From assembly GCA_002898215.1 (NCBI GenBank), contig BEIF01000001.1:1-64000 (forward strand): a stretch of DNA of 64,000 nucleotides, written 5' to 3'. Positions 15,693-24,028 of the stretch are shown here, piece after piece. The position numbers and the translations under genes were made by a program. The notes below the pieces were generated by a model. The model ran no database searches. It was not told the DNA's origin and saw only the letters and a program-made list of their open reading frames with translations. Positions within the stretch are counted from its first letter, which is position 1, and each line of letters begins with the position of its first letter. The DNA comes from a bacterium HR29. GTDB lineage: Bacteria; Chloroflexota; Dehalococcoidia; Tepidiformales; Tepidiformaceae.

Positions 15693-16784
15693 TCACGCCT
15701 CCACGCGCTCGGCCACCAGCGACCCCATCCGTGCCGTTCCCACCACGGTGGTGCCTTCGCCCGCGATGTCCGGCGTGCGGTACCCCTCGGCGATGACGGC
15801 ATCGACGGCGCGCTCGATGGCCGCCGCTTCTCGCTCGAGGCCGAAGGACCAGCGGAGCATCATCGCCGCGCTCAGGATCATCCCCAGCGGGTTCGCCTGG
15901 CCTTGTCCGGCTATGTCCGGCGCGCTGCCGTGAATCGGCTCGTACAGCCCCAAGCTCTTCCCGCGCCGGCGGCGCCCAAGGCTCGCCGACGGCATCATCC
16001 CCATCGAGCCTGCCAGCATGGCCGCCTCGTCGGTGAGGATGTCGCCAAAGAGGTTCTCCGTCACGATGACGTCGAACGACGATGGTCGGCGGATGAGGTG
16101 CATCGCGCAGGCGTCGACCAGGAGGTGCTGCAGTTCGACGTCCGGGTACTGGCGCCCCACCTCGGTGGCGACTTCCCGCCACAGGCGGCTCGTGGCGAGG
16201 ACGTTGGCTTTGTCCACGCTCGTGACCTTCTTTCGGCGGCTGCGGGCGATCTCGAAAGCCGTCTGGACGATCCGGCGGATCTCCTGCTCCGTATACCGCA
16301 TGGTGTCCACGGCCCGGCGCCCTCGCGCCGTCTCCCAGCGCCGCTGCGGCTTGCCGAAGTAGATGCCTCCGGTCAGCTCGCGGATGACGACGAGGTCCGT
16401 GCCTGCGACCGCCTCGGGGCGGAGCGTGCTCGCCGCTACCAGCGCCGGATGCACGCGCACCGGCCGCAGGTTCGCGAACAGGCCCAGCCCCTTCCGGAGG
16501 CCGAGGATCGCCTGCTCCGGCCGGACCGGGGCACGCGGGTCGTCCCACTTCGGGCCGCCCACCGCCCCGAAGAGCACCGCATCGCTGCTGCGCGCCTTCT
16601 CGAGCGTCTCCGGCCGGAGAGCTGTCCCGTACGCGTCGATGGCGGCGCCGCCGACGAGCTCCTCTTCGTAGGCGAACTCGTGGCCGAACGCGCGCTCCAC
16701 GCGCGCGAGCACCTTGAGCGCCTCTTCCATCACCTCGGGACCGATGCCGTCGCCCGGAGTCACCAGAATGCGGAAGCTGCCCAT
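15693..16784 (-). CDS. leuB: 3-isopropylmalate dehydrogenase
   Basis: Oxidatively decarboxylates 3-isopropylmalate in leucine synthesis. The 363-residue product has [16 protein letters not shown] at the N-terminus, the [15 protein letters not shown] loop that separates LeuB from isocitrate dehydrogenases, the substrate lysine in [10 protein letters not shown], the metal ligands in [13 protein letters not shown], and the NAD-binding [14 protein letters not shown]. The start is ATG 16782-16784 behind AAGGTGAACC. It is the last gene of leuC-leuD-aat-leuB and begins 3 bp after aat ends. Confidence 0.95.
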   Translation of the reverse strand: MGSFRILVTPGDGIGPEVMEEALKVLARVERAFGHEFAYEEELVGGAAIDAYGTALRPETLEKARSSDAVLFGAVGGPKWDDPRAPVRPEQAILGLRKGLGLFANLRPVRVHPALVAASTLRPEAVAGTDLVVIRELTGGIYFGKPQRRWETARGRRAVDTMRYTEQEIRRIVQTAFEIARSRRKKVTSVDKANVLATSRLWREVATEVGRQYPDVELQHLLVDACAMHLIRRPSSFDVIVTENLFGDILTDEAAMLAGSMGMMPSASLGRRRRGKSLGLYEPIHGSAPDIAGQGQANPLGMILSAAMMLRWSFGLEREAAAIERAVDAVIAEGYRTPDIAGEGTTVVGTARMGSLVAERVEA

Positions 16785-16787
16785 GGT

Positions 16788-17564
16788 TCACCTTTCTGCG
16801 CTTGGAGTCAGGGGCGGCGGGGGCACCGCCGACACGTCCGGGAGGAAGCGGTCCGGAAGGGCGAGCGCCTCGCGGAGGAGTCGCAGGTACTCCTGCCGCG
16901 GCACTTCGATGGCGCCCAGCGAGGCGAGGTGCGGAGTCAGGAGCTGCACGTCGACGAGCGTCATTCCCCGAGCCTCGCACCATTGCACCAGGGCGGCGAG
17001 GGCGATTTTGGAGGCGTCCGTTGCCCGGTGGAACATCGACTCCGCGCCGAAGAGGCCGCCGATGGCCACCCCGTACAAGCCGCCGATGAGCGCGCCGTCG
17101 AGCGACCACACCTCGATGCTGTGCGCCCATCCCAGCTCGTGGAGTCGGCAATACGCCCGCGCGAGCCGCGGCGTTATCCAGGTGCCTCCCGGGCGGTCGG
17201 CGCATCCCTCGACTACGGCCGCGAAGGCTCCGTCGATGGTCACCCGGAAGCGGCCTTGCCGCATCCGCCTTGCCAGCCGCCGGGTCACGGAGAAGCGTTC
17301 CAAGGGGAGGATGGCCCGAGGGTCGGGCGAGAACCACAGGTACTCCTGGTCATCGTGCGGCCAGGGGAAGAAGCCGCACCGGTAGGCTGCCAAGATGGTG
17401 GCAGGCGCGAAGTCGCCACCGGCGAGGATGACGGTCCCCCGTCCGGCCGGTGGGTCGAATCGCCACGGCGATTCGCCTGGGTCGCGAGGCGGGTGGCCAC
17501 CGGCCCTCTCGATGGCGAGAGGGGGCGCTCGGCGCGTCCCTCCGGGCTCGGCAGTCGTCGGCAT
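16788..17564 (-). CDS. aat: Leucyl/phenylalanyl-tRNA-protein transferase
   Basis: Adds Leu or Phe from charged tRNA to proteins with N-terminal Arg or Lys, marking them for Clp degradation (established for Aat). The 258-residue protein has the core: AAYRCGFFPWPHDDQEYLWF, SPDPRAILPLERF, GTWITPRLARAY, HSIEVWSLDGALIGGLYGVA, GGLFGAESMFHRATDASK and MTLVDVQLLTPHLASLGA. The N-terminal 40 residues are Pro/Arg-rich and poorly conserved, so the true start may be a later codon. It lies between leuD and leuB, which is unusual for aat and ties an enzyme that consumes Leu-tRNA to leucine synthesis. Confidence 0.93.
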   Translation of the reverse strand: MPTTAEPGGTRRAPPLAIERAGGHPPRDPGESPWRFDPPAGRGTVILAGGDFAPATILAAYRCGFFPWPHDDQEYLWFSPDPRAILPLERFSVTRRLARRMRQGRFRVTIDGAFAAVVEGCADRPGGTWITPRLARAYCRLHELGWAHSIEVWSLDGALIGGLYGVAIGGLFGAESMFHRATDASKIALAALVQWCEARGMTLVDVQLLTPHLASLGAIEVPRQEYLRLLREALALPDRFLPDVSAVPPPPLTPSAER

Positions 17565-17579
17565 GCTTCGCCTGCCGGG

Positions 17580-18188
17580 TCACACGCCTGCTGGCTCCCG
17601 CGTCCGCGGGTAAAGTGGCCAGCGGTTCCGCTCGTAGGCAGCGATCTTCTCTTCGTGCAAAAGCGTCAACCCGATCTGGTCCAGCCCCTCGAGGAGGCAG
17701 TAGCGAACAAACGGGTCGATTTCGAACCGGCGCACCCATCCCCCGTCGGGCGTCGCCACGACCTGCTCCCGCAAGTCGACGATGAGCTCCGATTCGGGCA
17801 GCTCTTCGGCCCGGGCGCCCAGCCAGTCGCAATCCTCCTGGGGAAGGACCACGGTGAGCAGGCCGATCTTGGCGCAGTTGTTGCGGAAGATGTCGGCGAA
17901 GGACGGGGCGATGATCGCCCGGATGCCGAGGTCCTCGAGCGCCCACGGGGCGTGCTCTCGGGAGGAGCCGCAGCCGAAGTTCGGGCCCGTCACCATGATG
18001 GGCGCCCCGCGGTACTCGGCCCGGTTCAGCACGAAGTCGGGGTCCTTTCGCCAGGCCTCGAAGGCGAACTGACCGAAGCCGGTGCGCTCGATCCGCTTCA
18101 GGTACTTGGCGGGGATGATCTGGTCCGTGTCCACATCGGCCCGCATCAGCGGGATCACGCGCCCCCGTACGACTTCGAATTTCCGCAT
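17580..18188 (-). CDS. leuD: 3-isopropylmalate dehydratase, small subunit
   Basis: Swivelling small subunit that pairs with LeuC to isomerise 2- to 3-isopropylmalate. The 202-residue product shows MRADVDTDQIIPAKYLK, the GPNFGCGSSREHAPWAL loop, and IIAPSFADIFRNNCAKIGLL. The length of about 200 residues is that of the bacterial LeuD. It is 10 bp downstream of leuC and 15 bp upstream of aat. Confidence 0.95.
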   Translation of the reverse strand: MRKFEVVRGRVIPLMRADVDTDQIIPAKYLKRIERTGFGQFAFEAWRKDPDFVLNRAEYRGAPIMVTGPNFGCGSSREHAPWALEDLGIRAIIAPSFADIFRNNCAKIGLLTVVLPQEDCDWLGARAEELPESELIVDLREQVVATPDGGWVRRFEIDPFVRYCLLEGLDQIGLTLLHEEKIAAYERNRWPLYPRTREPAGV

Positions 18189-18198
18189 CGCCCGCCTC

Positions 18199-19605
18199 CT
18201 AGTTCCATTCCCGGATGTCGACGAAGTGTCCTGCGATCGCTGCTGCAGCGGCCATCTGCGGGCTCACCAGATGGGTGCGCCCGCCTGGTCCCTGCCGTCC
18301 CTCGAAATTCCGGTTCGACGTCGAGGCGCACCGCTCGCCCGGCATGAGGATGTCGGGGTTCATCCCCAGGCACATCGAGCAGCCGGCGTCCCGCCATTCG
18401 AATCCGGCCTCCTTGAATATCCGGTCCAGGCCCTCCTCTTCGGCTTGCTGTTTCACCAGCCCCGACCCGGGGACTACCATGGCCCGTACCCACGGCGCGA
18501 CCTTTCGCCCACGCACGATTTCGGCCGCGGCGCGCAGGTCCTCGATGCGCGAGTTCGTGCACGACCCGATGAACACCCGGTCGACTTTGATCTCCTGGAT
18601 CGGCGTCCCCGGCTCGAGCTCCATGTAGCGCAGCGCCCGTTCGGCCGCTTCTCGGGCTTTCGGGTCGGCGAACTCCGAGGGGTCCGGCACCTTTCCCGTC
18701 ACCGGCACGCTCTGGGCTGGATTGGTGCCCCAGGTCACGTACGGCTCGATCTCTTCGCCGCGAAGCACGACGACCCGGTCGAAGACGGCCCCTTCGTCCG
18801 TGGGCAAAGACTGCCAGAACTCCAGGGCGCGCTCCCAGTCGCGGCCTTTGGGGGCGAAGGGGCGCCCTTCCATGTACGCGTAGGTGGTGTCGTCAGGCGC
18901 GACCAGGCCGGCGCGGGCCCCGCCCTCGATCGACATGTTGCAGATGGTCATCCGCCCCTCCATCGACAGCGAGCGGATGACGTCGCCCCGGTACTCGATG
19001 ACGTACCCCACGCCGCCCGAGACCCCGATGGTGCGGATGATGGCCAGGATGACGTCTTTCGCGGTCACGCCGCGGCCCAACGTCCCGTTCACCTCGATGG
19101 CCATCGTCTTCGGCTTCGCCTGGGGGAGCGTCTGCGTGGCGAGCACGTGCTCCACTTCCGACGTCCCGATGCCGAAAGCCAGCGCCCCGAAGGCCCCGTG
19201 GGTCGACGTGTGGCTGTCGCCGCAGACGATGGTCATCCCCGGCTGGGTGAGCCCTTGCTCCGGGCCGATGACGTGGACGATGCCCTGACGGCGGTCTTCG
19301 ACCCCGAACAGAGGGATCCCGAACTCCTCACAGTTCCGGCGCAGCGTTTCCACCTGTTGGACGGAGAGCGGGTCGCTCCAGGGCTTGTCCCGGTCGATGG
19401 TGGGAACGTTGTGGTCCACCGTCGCGAGGGTGAGGTCGGGACGACGCACCCGCCGGCCGGCGAGGCGGAGGCTCTCGAACGCTTGCGGCGAGGTCACCTC
19501 GTGCACGAGGTGGAGGTCGATGTAGAGGAGGTCGGGTTTTCCCTCCTCACGGTGGACGACGTGTCGTTCCCAGATCTTCTCGATGATGGTTTGCGGCTGC
19601 GTCAT
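18199..19605 (-). CDS. leuC: 3-isopropylmalate dehydratase, large subunit
   Basis: Aconitase-family [4Fe-4S] subunit. The 468-residue product carries VDHNVPT, the [19 protein letters not shown] segment, and the cluster cysteines in [14 protein letters not shown] and [12 protein letters not shown], followed by [16 protein letters not shown]. Length is typical. The start is ATG 19603-19605 with GGAGGCGCC upstream. It is the first gene of the leucine operon. A TATAAC box with an overlapping 16-bp palindrome lies about 85 bp upstream. leuA is not in the window. Confidence 0.95.
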   Translation of the reverse strand: MTQPQTIIEKIWERHVVHREEGKPDLLYIDLHLVHEVTSPQAFESLRLAGRRVRRPDLTLATVDHNVPTIDRDKPWSDPLSVQQVETLRRNCEEFGIPLFGVEDRRQGIVHVIGPEQGLTQPGMTIVCGDSHTSTHGAFGALAFGIGTSEVEHVLATQTLPQAKPKTMAIEVNGTLGRGVTAKDVILAIIRTIGVSGGVGYVIEYRGDVIRSLSMEGRMTICNMSIEGGARAGLVAPDDTTYAYMEGRPFAPKGRDWERALEFWQSLPTDEGAVFDRVVVLRGEEIEPYVTWGTNPAQSVPVTGKVPDPSEFADPKAREAAERALRYMELEPGTPIQEIKVDRVFIGSCTNSRIEDLRAAAEIVRGRKVAPWVRAMVVPGSGLVKQQAEEEGLDRIFKEAGFEWRDAGCSMCLGMNPDILMPGERCASTSNRNFEGRQGPGGRTHLVSPQMAAAAAIAGHFVDIREWN

Positions 19606-19684
19606 CGGCGCCTCCGGGGCAGCGTGCTCGTCTCGTAGCGTACGCCCCGCTCATCTGCCCCGTCCACGATATGGTTCCCAAGAC

Positions 19685-19704
19685 ACCGATGCCCATCGGT
19701 TATA
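19685..19704 (-). promoter_or_regulatory. leu operon promoter with overlapping palindrome
   Basis: On the minus strand TATAAC (19699-19704) is the best -10 candidate for leuC. Its downstream edge overlaps ACCGATGCCCATCGGT (19685-19700), a perfect 7-2-7 inverted repeat covering the expected start of transcription. That is the position of a repressor operator. The -35 region is weak. The regulator is unknown. Confidence 0.45.
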
Positions 19705-19826
19705 GGTCCACGGGGCGACTCTAACGCGCCTCCTATCGTTCCAGGCGCGCCGGCGCGGTACATTCACGTTGCGTCCACCGAAGGGGCCGCTCGGTGGACG
19801 CGGCGGGGAGAGAAGGGGAAGACCAG

Positions 19827-20747
19827 GTGCCGTACGCGATGCTGCTCCGGCGCGGCGGATGGTTCGCTGCCGCATTCGTCGCGCTCTTCAGCGCGCTTCT
19901 CCTCCCGCTCACGCCCACGGGAAGGGCCCAGTCTCAGCTCGCTATCTCGGTCGCGCCGGTTGACGCCCCCATCGGCGTCGGGGAGGAGGCGCCCTTCGTG
20001 GTGCGCGTGAGCGGTGCCGACGCCGCCGCCCTCGACATCCGATACGAGGTCGAGGGCGGCGTGCTCGTCGGCCTCCTCGCCCCTGCGCAGGTCGGTCCCG
20101 AGACCTTCGAAGCGGTCGCCTACGTCCGCCGCGATACCCCCGGGGTCGTCACGCTTCGTGTATCGGCGGGTGGCGTCACGGCCAGCGCCAGCGTCGAGGC
20201 CATCCTCGCCGGCCGCATCCGCATTCAGCTCACTGTCCACGACGTCGTGCAGGGCGCCTCGCGAAGCTGGCCCTTCGAGGTCGTCGATGCCGCTGGCGTC
20301 GTCGTCGCGCGGGTGAACGTCGCCGCCAGCGGCGGCTTCCCCGGGACCTCGGACACGATCCTTCTCCCCTATGGGACGTACACGGTCCGTCAGGTGTTGG
20401 GGGTCGATACCGGCCTCTCGTGCAGCGAGGGTCGCTTCTTCGCGGTGCGTCAGCCCCCGGGTGGGATGGCGACGGTCTCCGTCTTCGGTCCCCGTTCGGT
20501 GACCGAATTCGCGGTGGACGTCTGCCCGTTCGTCGCGCCGCCCTCCGTTTCGCCTACGCCGACGCCGGTGGAAGCGGTAGCCGGCGAGCGGACGCCGGGT
20601 CCGGCGATGACCCCGCTCCCGCCTGCGGCGGGCACGGGGCTCGAACGCGCTCCACGCACCAGCTCGGGGTTGGCGTTCCTTCTCGTCGGCGTAGGGCTTG
20701 CCGCCGGGGGCGGCACGCTCCTCGCGGCCGGGCAGTGGCGGCGTTGA
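19827..20747 (+). CDS. Exported, C-terminally anchored surface protein
   Basis: A 306-residue protein with a signal peptide (FAAAFVALFSALLLPLTP, cleavage near GRAQ-SQ), two beta-sandwich-like stretches (about residues 40-130 and 135-230), a Thr/Pro-rich spacer (SPTPTPVEAV), and a C-terminal hydrophobic helix ending in GQWRR. LPPAAGTG just before the helix is reminiscent of sortase-sorted LPxTG variants, and a sortase lies 4 kb downstream; the assignment is tentative. The start is taken as GTG 19827-19829 after AAGGGGA; ATG 19839 is the alternative. It is divergent from leuC. The family is not recognised. Confidence 0.7.
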   Translation: MPYAMLLRRGGWFAAAFVALFSALLLPLTPTGRAQSQLAISVAPVDAPIGVGEEAPFVVRVSGADAAALDIRYEVEGGVLVGLLAPAQVGPETFEAVAYVRRDTPGVVTLRVSAGGVTASASVEAILAGRIRIQLTVHDVVQGASRSWPFEVVDAAGVVVARVNVAASGGFPGTSDTILLPYGTYTVRQVLGVDTGLSCSEGRFFAVRQPPGGMATVSVFGPRSVTEFAVDVCPFVAPPSVSPTPTPVEAVAGERTPGPAMTPLPPAAGTGLERAPRTSSGLAFLLVGVGLAAGGGTLLAAGQWRR

Positions 20748-20818
20748 GGTCGGGGGCGAAATTACGGGCTTCTTACCTGTCGTCCGCACTGCGGCGGTGT
20801 CTGTAGCGGCTGCTTTGC

Positions 20819-20824
20819 TACGGT
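20819..20824 (+). promoter_or_regulatory. Candidate extended -10 promoter (TGC-TACGGT)
   Basis: TACGGT preceded by TGC lies about 35 bp upstream of the exported-protein start at 20859, giving a short 5' leader. The same hexamer is used in the leaderless arrangement at 28164. Confidence 0.35.
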
Positions 20825-20858
20825 AGACGTCGCCGATCTTCCTGTGAGGCCCGCCTTC

Positions 20859-21638
20859 ATGGTTCGCTGGCTGTTCGCTGCCGTGGTCATCGTTGGCGCT
20901 TTCTCCGCTGCGTCTGCCGCTCGGGCTCAGATCGGTCCGCCCCCCGCCACCGTGTACGGCACGATTACCGATTCGGAGGGTGACATCCCCGCCGGTGTGA
21001 AGGTCGAAGCCTACATCGGCGACCTCCTCTGCGGCGAATCGAGGACGGAAAAGACGGGGGAGGGCGCGGCCCGCGTCACCGTCTATGCCATCAACGTACT
21101 TGCGGACGGCGATGGGCAGGGGGCGAAGAAGGGCTGCGGGAAGCCCGGCTCCGAAATCCGAATCAAGGTCGGCGACCGCTTCGCCCCCCGTACCGTCACC
21201 TGGGCTTCGGGGTATCCCATCCGCTACGACATCACCTTCGGGAACGCGACGCCTGCGCCCATTCCCACCTTCACGCCCACGCCGGCAGCGACGCCCACGC
21301 CGCCATCCATCGAAACCCCAGGCAGCGGGAGCGGCGCCGCTCCAACCGCCCCCGGCTCGCCTCAGACATCGCCGACGGGCCCGAGCAGTTCCGGCGGTTC
21401 GCCGGCGTCGACAGGCTCGCCGACGGGCGTGGCTACTCGCCCAGGAGGGCTGGCGAGCTCCACGCCTGCGCTCTCGGGTACGGAGGGGGATGGCGGTGGG
21501 TTCCCTGTCTGGGCGGCCGTGCTCGGTGCCTTGGGCGCCGTGCTCCTCGTGGGGGGTGGGGTGGGGTATGCCCTCGCCCGCCGTGGGGACGGCGAAACGC
21601 CGGGAGGCGAGCCCCCGGCGTTGCCGCCCGAATCCTGA
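20859..21638 (+). CDS. Exported beta-sandwich protein with Pro/Ser/Thr stalk and C-terminal anchor
   Basis: A 259-residue protein: signal peptide (WLFAAVVIVGAFSAASAARAQ), one globular domain of about 100 residues, a long Thr/Pro/Ser/Gly stalk, a transmembrane helix (WAAVLGALGAVLLVGGGVGYAL) and a short basic-acidic tail. The domain contains PATVYGTITDSEGDIPAG, a cysteine pair in GDLLCGES and KKGCGKPG, and a VTWASG end. The same order, with matching cysteines, occurs in the protein at 24029, so the two are paralogues. The fold looks like a Cna-B/transthyretin-type domain. A role in the envelope is inferred. Start ATG 20859-20861 after TGTGAGG. Confidence 0.72.
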   Translation: MVRWLFAAVVIVGAFSAASAARAQIGPPPATVYGTITDSEGDIPAGVKVEAYIGDLLCGESRTEKTGEGAARVTVYAINVLADGDGQGAKKGCGKPGSEIRIKVGDRFAPRTVTWASGYPIRYDITFGNATPAPIPTFTPTPAATPTPPSIETPGSGSGAAPTAPGSPQTSPTGPSSSGGSPASTGSPTGVATRPGGLASSTPALSGTEGDGGGFPVWAAVLGALGAVLLVGGGVGYALARRGDGETPGGEPPALPPES

Positions 21639-21647
21639 CCTCCGCCC

Positions 21648-22571
21648 TCATCCGAGGAAGATCATCGCGTAGAAGTGCCGCCCGTCCGGGGTCGTGAGCT
21701 CTCCGATCCCCACCCGGCTGAAGTCGCCGGAGAGGATGTTCGCCCGGTGCGAGGGGCTGTTCATGAGGGCGATCATCGCCCGCTCGGGTGACTCGGCGAC
21801 GCTGTAGTTGTTCATCGCCAGGTTCTCTCCGGCCCAGGCGTACGAGGTGTACCCGAAGAGTGCCAGGAGCTCGACGTACATCCGGTAGCCGTACGGGTCG
21901 ACGTGCGCGAAGTACCCTTGGTCCACGAGCTGCTGCACCCGGGTCCGGGCGATGATCGACAGGCCGTGGTCGTAGGCGAGCGGGGGGAGCCCCGCCTTCT
22001 CGCGCTCCGCGTTCGCCGCGACGAACAGACGCCACTCGAGGTCGGTGGCCGGTCCCCTTGGCACGTCGGGCACGTAGAAGTTCGGTTTCGCCGGCGGCGC
22101 TTCGGGCGCCGGCTGGGATTCCGCGCTCGGCGCCGCCGGGGCGGCCGGCGCGGCCGGCGCGGCCGCCTGGGGCGGGGCCGGCGCCGCGATCGTCGGTGCC
22201 GGTCCCTCGTCGGCCTTCCGGGCAGCCTCTTCGCGGAGGGCGGCATCGATGCCCTCCCAATAGCGCGCAATCTCCGCGCTGAGAGGCGGCAGGTCCGGCG
22301 GAAGGAACAGCTCCGGCCCGGTGTCGTAGATGACCGGTTGAGCGTTCGGACGCGCCTCCCGCGGAATCAGCAGCTCCGCCACCGGTGCTGCGGGTGCCCG
22401 CGCGGGGGATGCGAGTTCCGCCTCCGGACCGGTTTCGAGCGTCGCAAGGCCGATGCCCACGCCCGCTCCGGCGAGAAGGCCGGCGAGGTAGAGCGGTGCG
22501 AACCGCGAGACGACGAACTGCTTGGCGCCCGCCCGCGCCGTTCGGACCCAACCGAGTTCGAACGTAGCCAT
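21648..22571 (-). CDS. CAP/SCP-family exported protein (YkwD-like)
   Basis: A 307-residue protein with an N-terminal membrane segment (LYLAGLLAGAGVGIGLATL), a Pro/Ala-rich spacer (about 60-165) and a C-terminal CAP domain. The CAP signatures are ANAEREKAGLPPLAYDHGL, FAHVDPYGYRMY, YAWAGENLAMNNY, ALMNSPSHRANILSGDF and IGELTTPDG. Bacterial CAP proteins are envelope-associated and poorly understood; most keep the His/Glu cavity residues, as here (HVDP, GENLA, SHRAN). It converges with the exported paralogue gene (9 bp apart). Confidence 0.88.
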   Translation of the reverse strand: MATFELGWVRTARAGAKQFVVSRFAPLYLAGLLAGAGVGIGLATLETGPEAELASPARAPAAPVAELLIPREARPNAQPVIYDTGPELFLPPDLPPLSAEIARYWEGIDAALREEAARKADEGPAPTIAAPAPPQAAAPAAPAAPAAPSAESQPAPEAPPAKPNFYVPDVPRGPATDLEWRLFVAANAEREKAGLPPLAYDHGLSIIARTRVQQLVDQGYFAHVDPYGYRMYVELLALFGYTSYAWAGENLAMNNYSVAESPERAMIALMNSPSHRANILSGDFSRVGIGELTTPDGRHFYAMIFLG

Positions 22572-22704
22572 GCGACACCTCCCCGTCCGGCCGCCGCGAA
22601 GGGGCGGCTCCTCGCGGGGAAGTTCGACGGCCGTTCCGGGCGGCTACCGGGCTGTGGGGGCGGCGACCACGTGACGGTTTCGGGGCGGGCAACGCAGTCG
22701 CGCC

Positions 22705-22964
22705 GTGACGGTCACGCCTCGAGGATCTCGGTGACGTTCGGGTGGACCGCGCCGGTCAGGCACCGGCCGAGTAGAGGGTCAGGGTGCGCAGGGGTCCCGC
22801 CCCACTGCATCGCGCCAGCTCCTTACCACGAAAGCCTTCGGCATCCGGGAGTGACGGTCACGCCTCGAGGATCTCGGAGACGTACGGGTGAACCGCGCGG
22901 GTCAGGCACCGGCCGAGTAGAGGGTCAGGGTGCGCAGGGGTCCCGCCCCACTGCATCGCGCCAG
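22705..22964. repeat. Tandem 114-bp direct repeat duplicating a gene 3' end
   Basis: Two copies, 22705-22818 and 22851-22964, differ at only four positions and have a 146-bp period. The right copy contains the last 13 codons and stop of the RodZ-like gene (minus strand, ending 22925). The left copy repeats that 3' end, and a few upstream codons also resemble it. Each copy begins with the palindrome GTGACGGTCAC. Confidence 0.9.
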
Positions 22965-23929
22965 TCGTGGAGGAACACCACGCGCCAGCCCGGCGCCTCG
23001 GGCACCGGGTAGTAGGGGTCGAGGTCGAGGAACCATCCGCCGGGATAGCACACCACCCGGTATTCCTCCTGTTGCGGGCAACGGACCGAGGCGCCCTCTC
23101 GCGGGCATTCGGCGAAGCCGCTCACACCGGGGGGCGGAGGGGGCGTGGGCGTAGGAGTGGGCGTGGCGGTGGGAGTGGACGTGGGCGTTGCCGTCGGGGG
23201 TCGCGAGGTCGGCGTGGGAGCCACGGTCTGCGAGCCGGAAGGCGTGGTGGGCGCGGCGGTCGTGGGAGAGCTCGCCGAGGAGGGGCCCGTCGTGCCGGCG
23301 GGGGTCCCACCGAGCTCTTCCGTTGCGGACGAGCCTCCGCCGCTGGGTGTCGCGTCTGCCCCGGTCGTTCCCGGAACGACGGCGATGATGGTCGCCCCTG
23401 GGGTTGCCGTCGGAAGGGCCGCCGCCGGCGGGGCTTGCCTCTCCGCGTCGCTGCCGCAGAGCGAGAGGGCGAGCGCGAAAAGGGCGACGGCGAGGATGAT
23501 GGCGCCGAGAACGAGTGCGACCCACAGCCTCCCCGTGCCGCCCCCAGGTCGCTCCCGAAGTACGTCGGCTCCCCAAGCGAGCGTGGGCTCTTCGGACGAC
23601 GGCGGGGCGGCGCGCCACCGGGTACTTCCTGCCCGCTCCTGGGTCGGTCCGGCGGCGAACTGTTCGCTCTCCTCGTATCCCACGACGTCGGGCGGCCGCT
23701 CCATGTGCGCGCGGAGTGCCGCTACCAGCGGTTCCGGGTCGAGGCCGAGGAGGGCCGCGTACGAGCGGAGGAATCCCCGCGCATACACCGGCGCCGGAAG
23801 CGCGGCGTAGTCGTCCTCCTCCAGGGCGATGAGGAAGCGCGGCGCGATCCTCGTTAGTCGCGACGCCTCGCTCAGGGAGAGGCCGCGACGCTCGCGGGCT
23901 GCACGCAGCGTCTCGCCGATGGTTGCCAT
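22925..23929 (-). CDS. RodZ-like HTH membrane protein with cysteine-containing exported domain
   Basis: A 334-residue bitopic protein. Residues 1-72 are the HTH_25/RodZ module (LRAARERRGLSLSEASRLTR, PAPVYARGFLRSYAALLGLD), close to that at 3054-3911. One transmembrane segment (about 135-158) is followed by a Thr/Pro/Ser linker of about 110 residues and a small C-terminal domain of about 65 residues with three cysteines (FAECPREG, VRCPQQEE, VVCYPGGWF). The end, WRDAVGRDPCAP, is duplicated downstream. The exported domain is not recognised. The shared HTH suggests cytoskeletal or wall-synthesis coupling. Start ATG 23927-23929. Confidence 0.8.
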   Translation of the reverse strand: MATIGETLRAARERRGLSLSEASRLTRIAPRFLIALEEDDYAALPAPVYARGFLRSYAALLGLDPEPLVAALRAHMERPPDVVGYEESEQFAAGPTQERAGSTRWRAAPPSSEEPTLAWGADVLRERPGGGTGRLWVALVLGAIILAVALFALALSLCGSDAERQAPPAAALPTATPGATIIAVVPGTTGADATPSGGGSSATEELGGTPAGTTGPSSASSPTTAAPTTPSGSQTVAPTPTSRPPTATPTSTPTATPTPTPTPPPPPGVSGFAECPREGASVRCPQQEEYRVVCYPGGWFLDLDPYYPVPEAPGWRVVFLHDWRDAVGRDPCAP

Positions 23930-24016
23930 TGCAATTCACGCGGAAGCATACCGCACATCGATGTTGCCGTGAGGCGCCGTTCGAACCCGCAGGTCGATTC
24001 GGCGCGGCTGGGTTCG

Positions 24017-24022
24017 TACCAT
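24017..24022 (+). promoter_or_regulatory. Candidate -10 box of a leaderless transcript
   Basis: TACCAT is followed by exactly 6 nt and the ATG at 24029, with no ribosome-binding site between. The geometry is the same as at 5569, 7910 and 28164. Confidence 0.45.
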
Positions 24023-24028
24023 CGCTCC

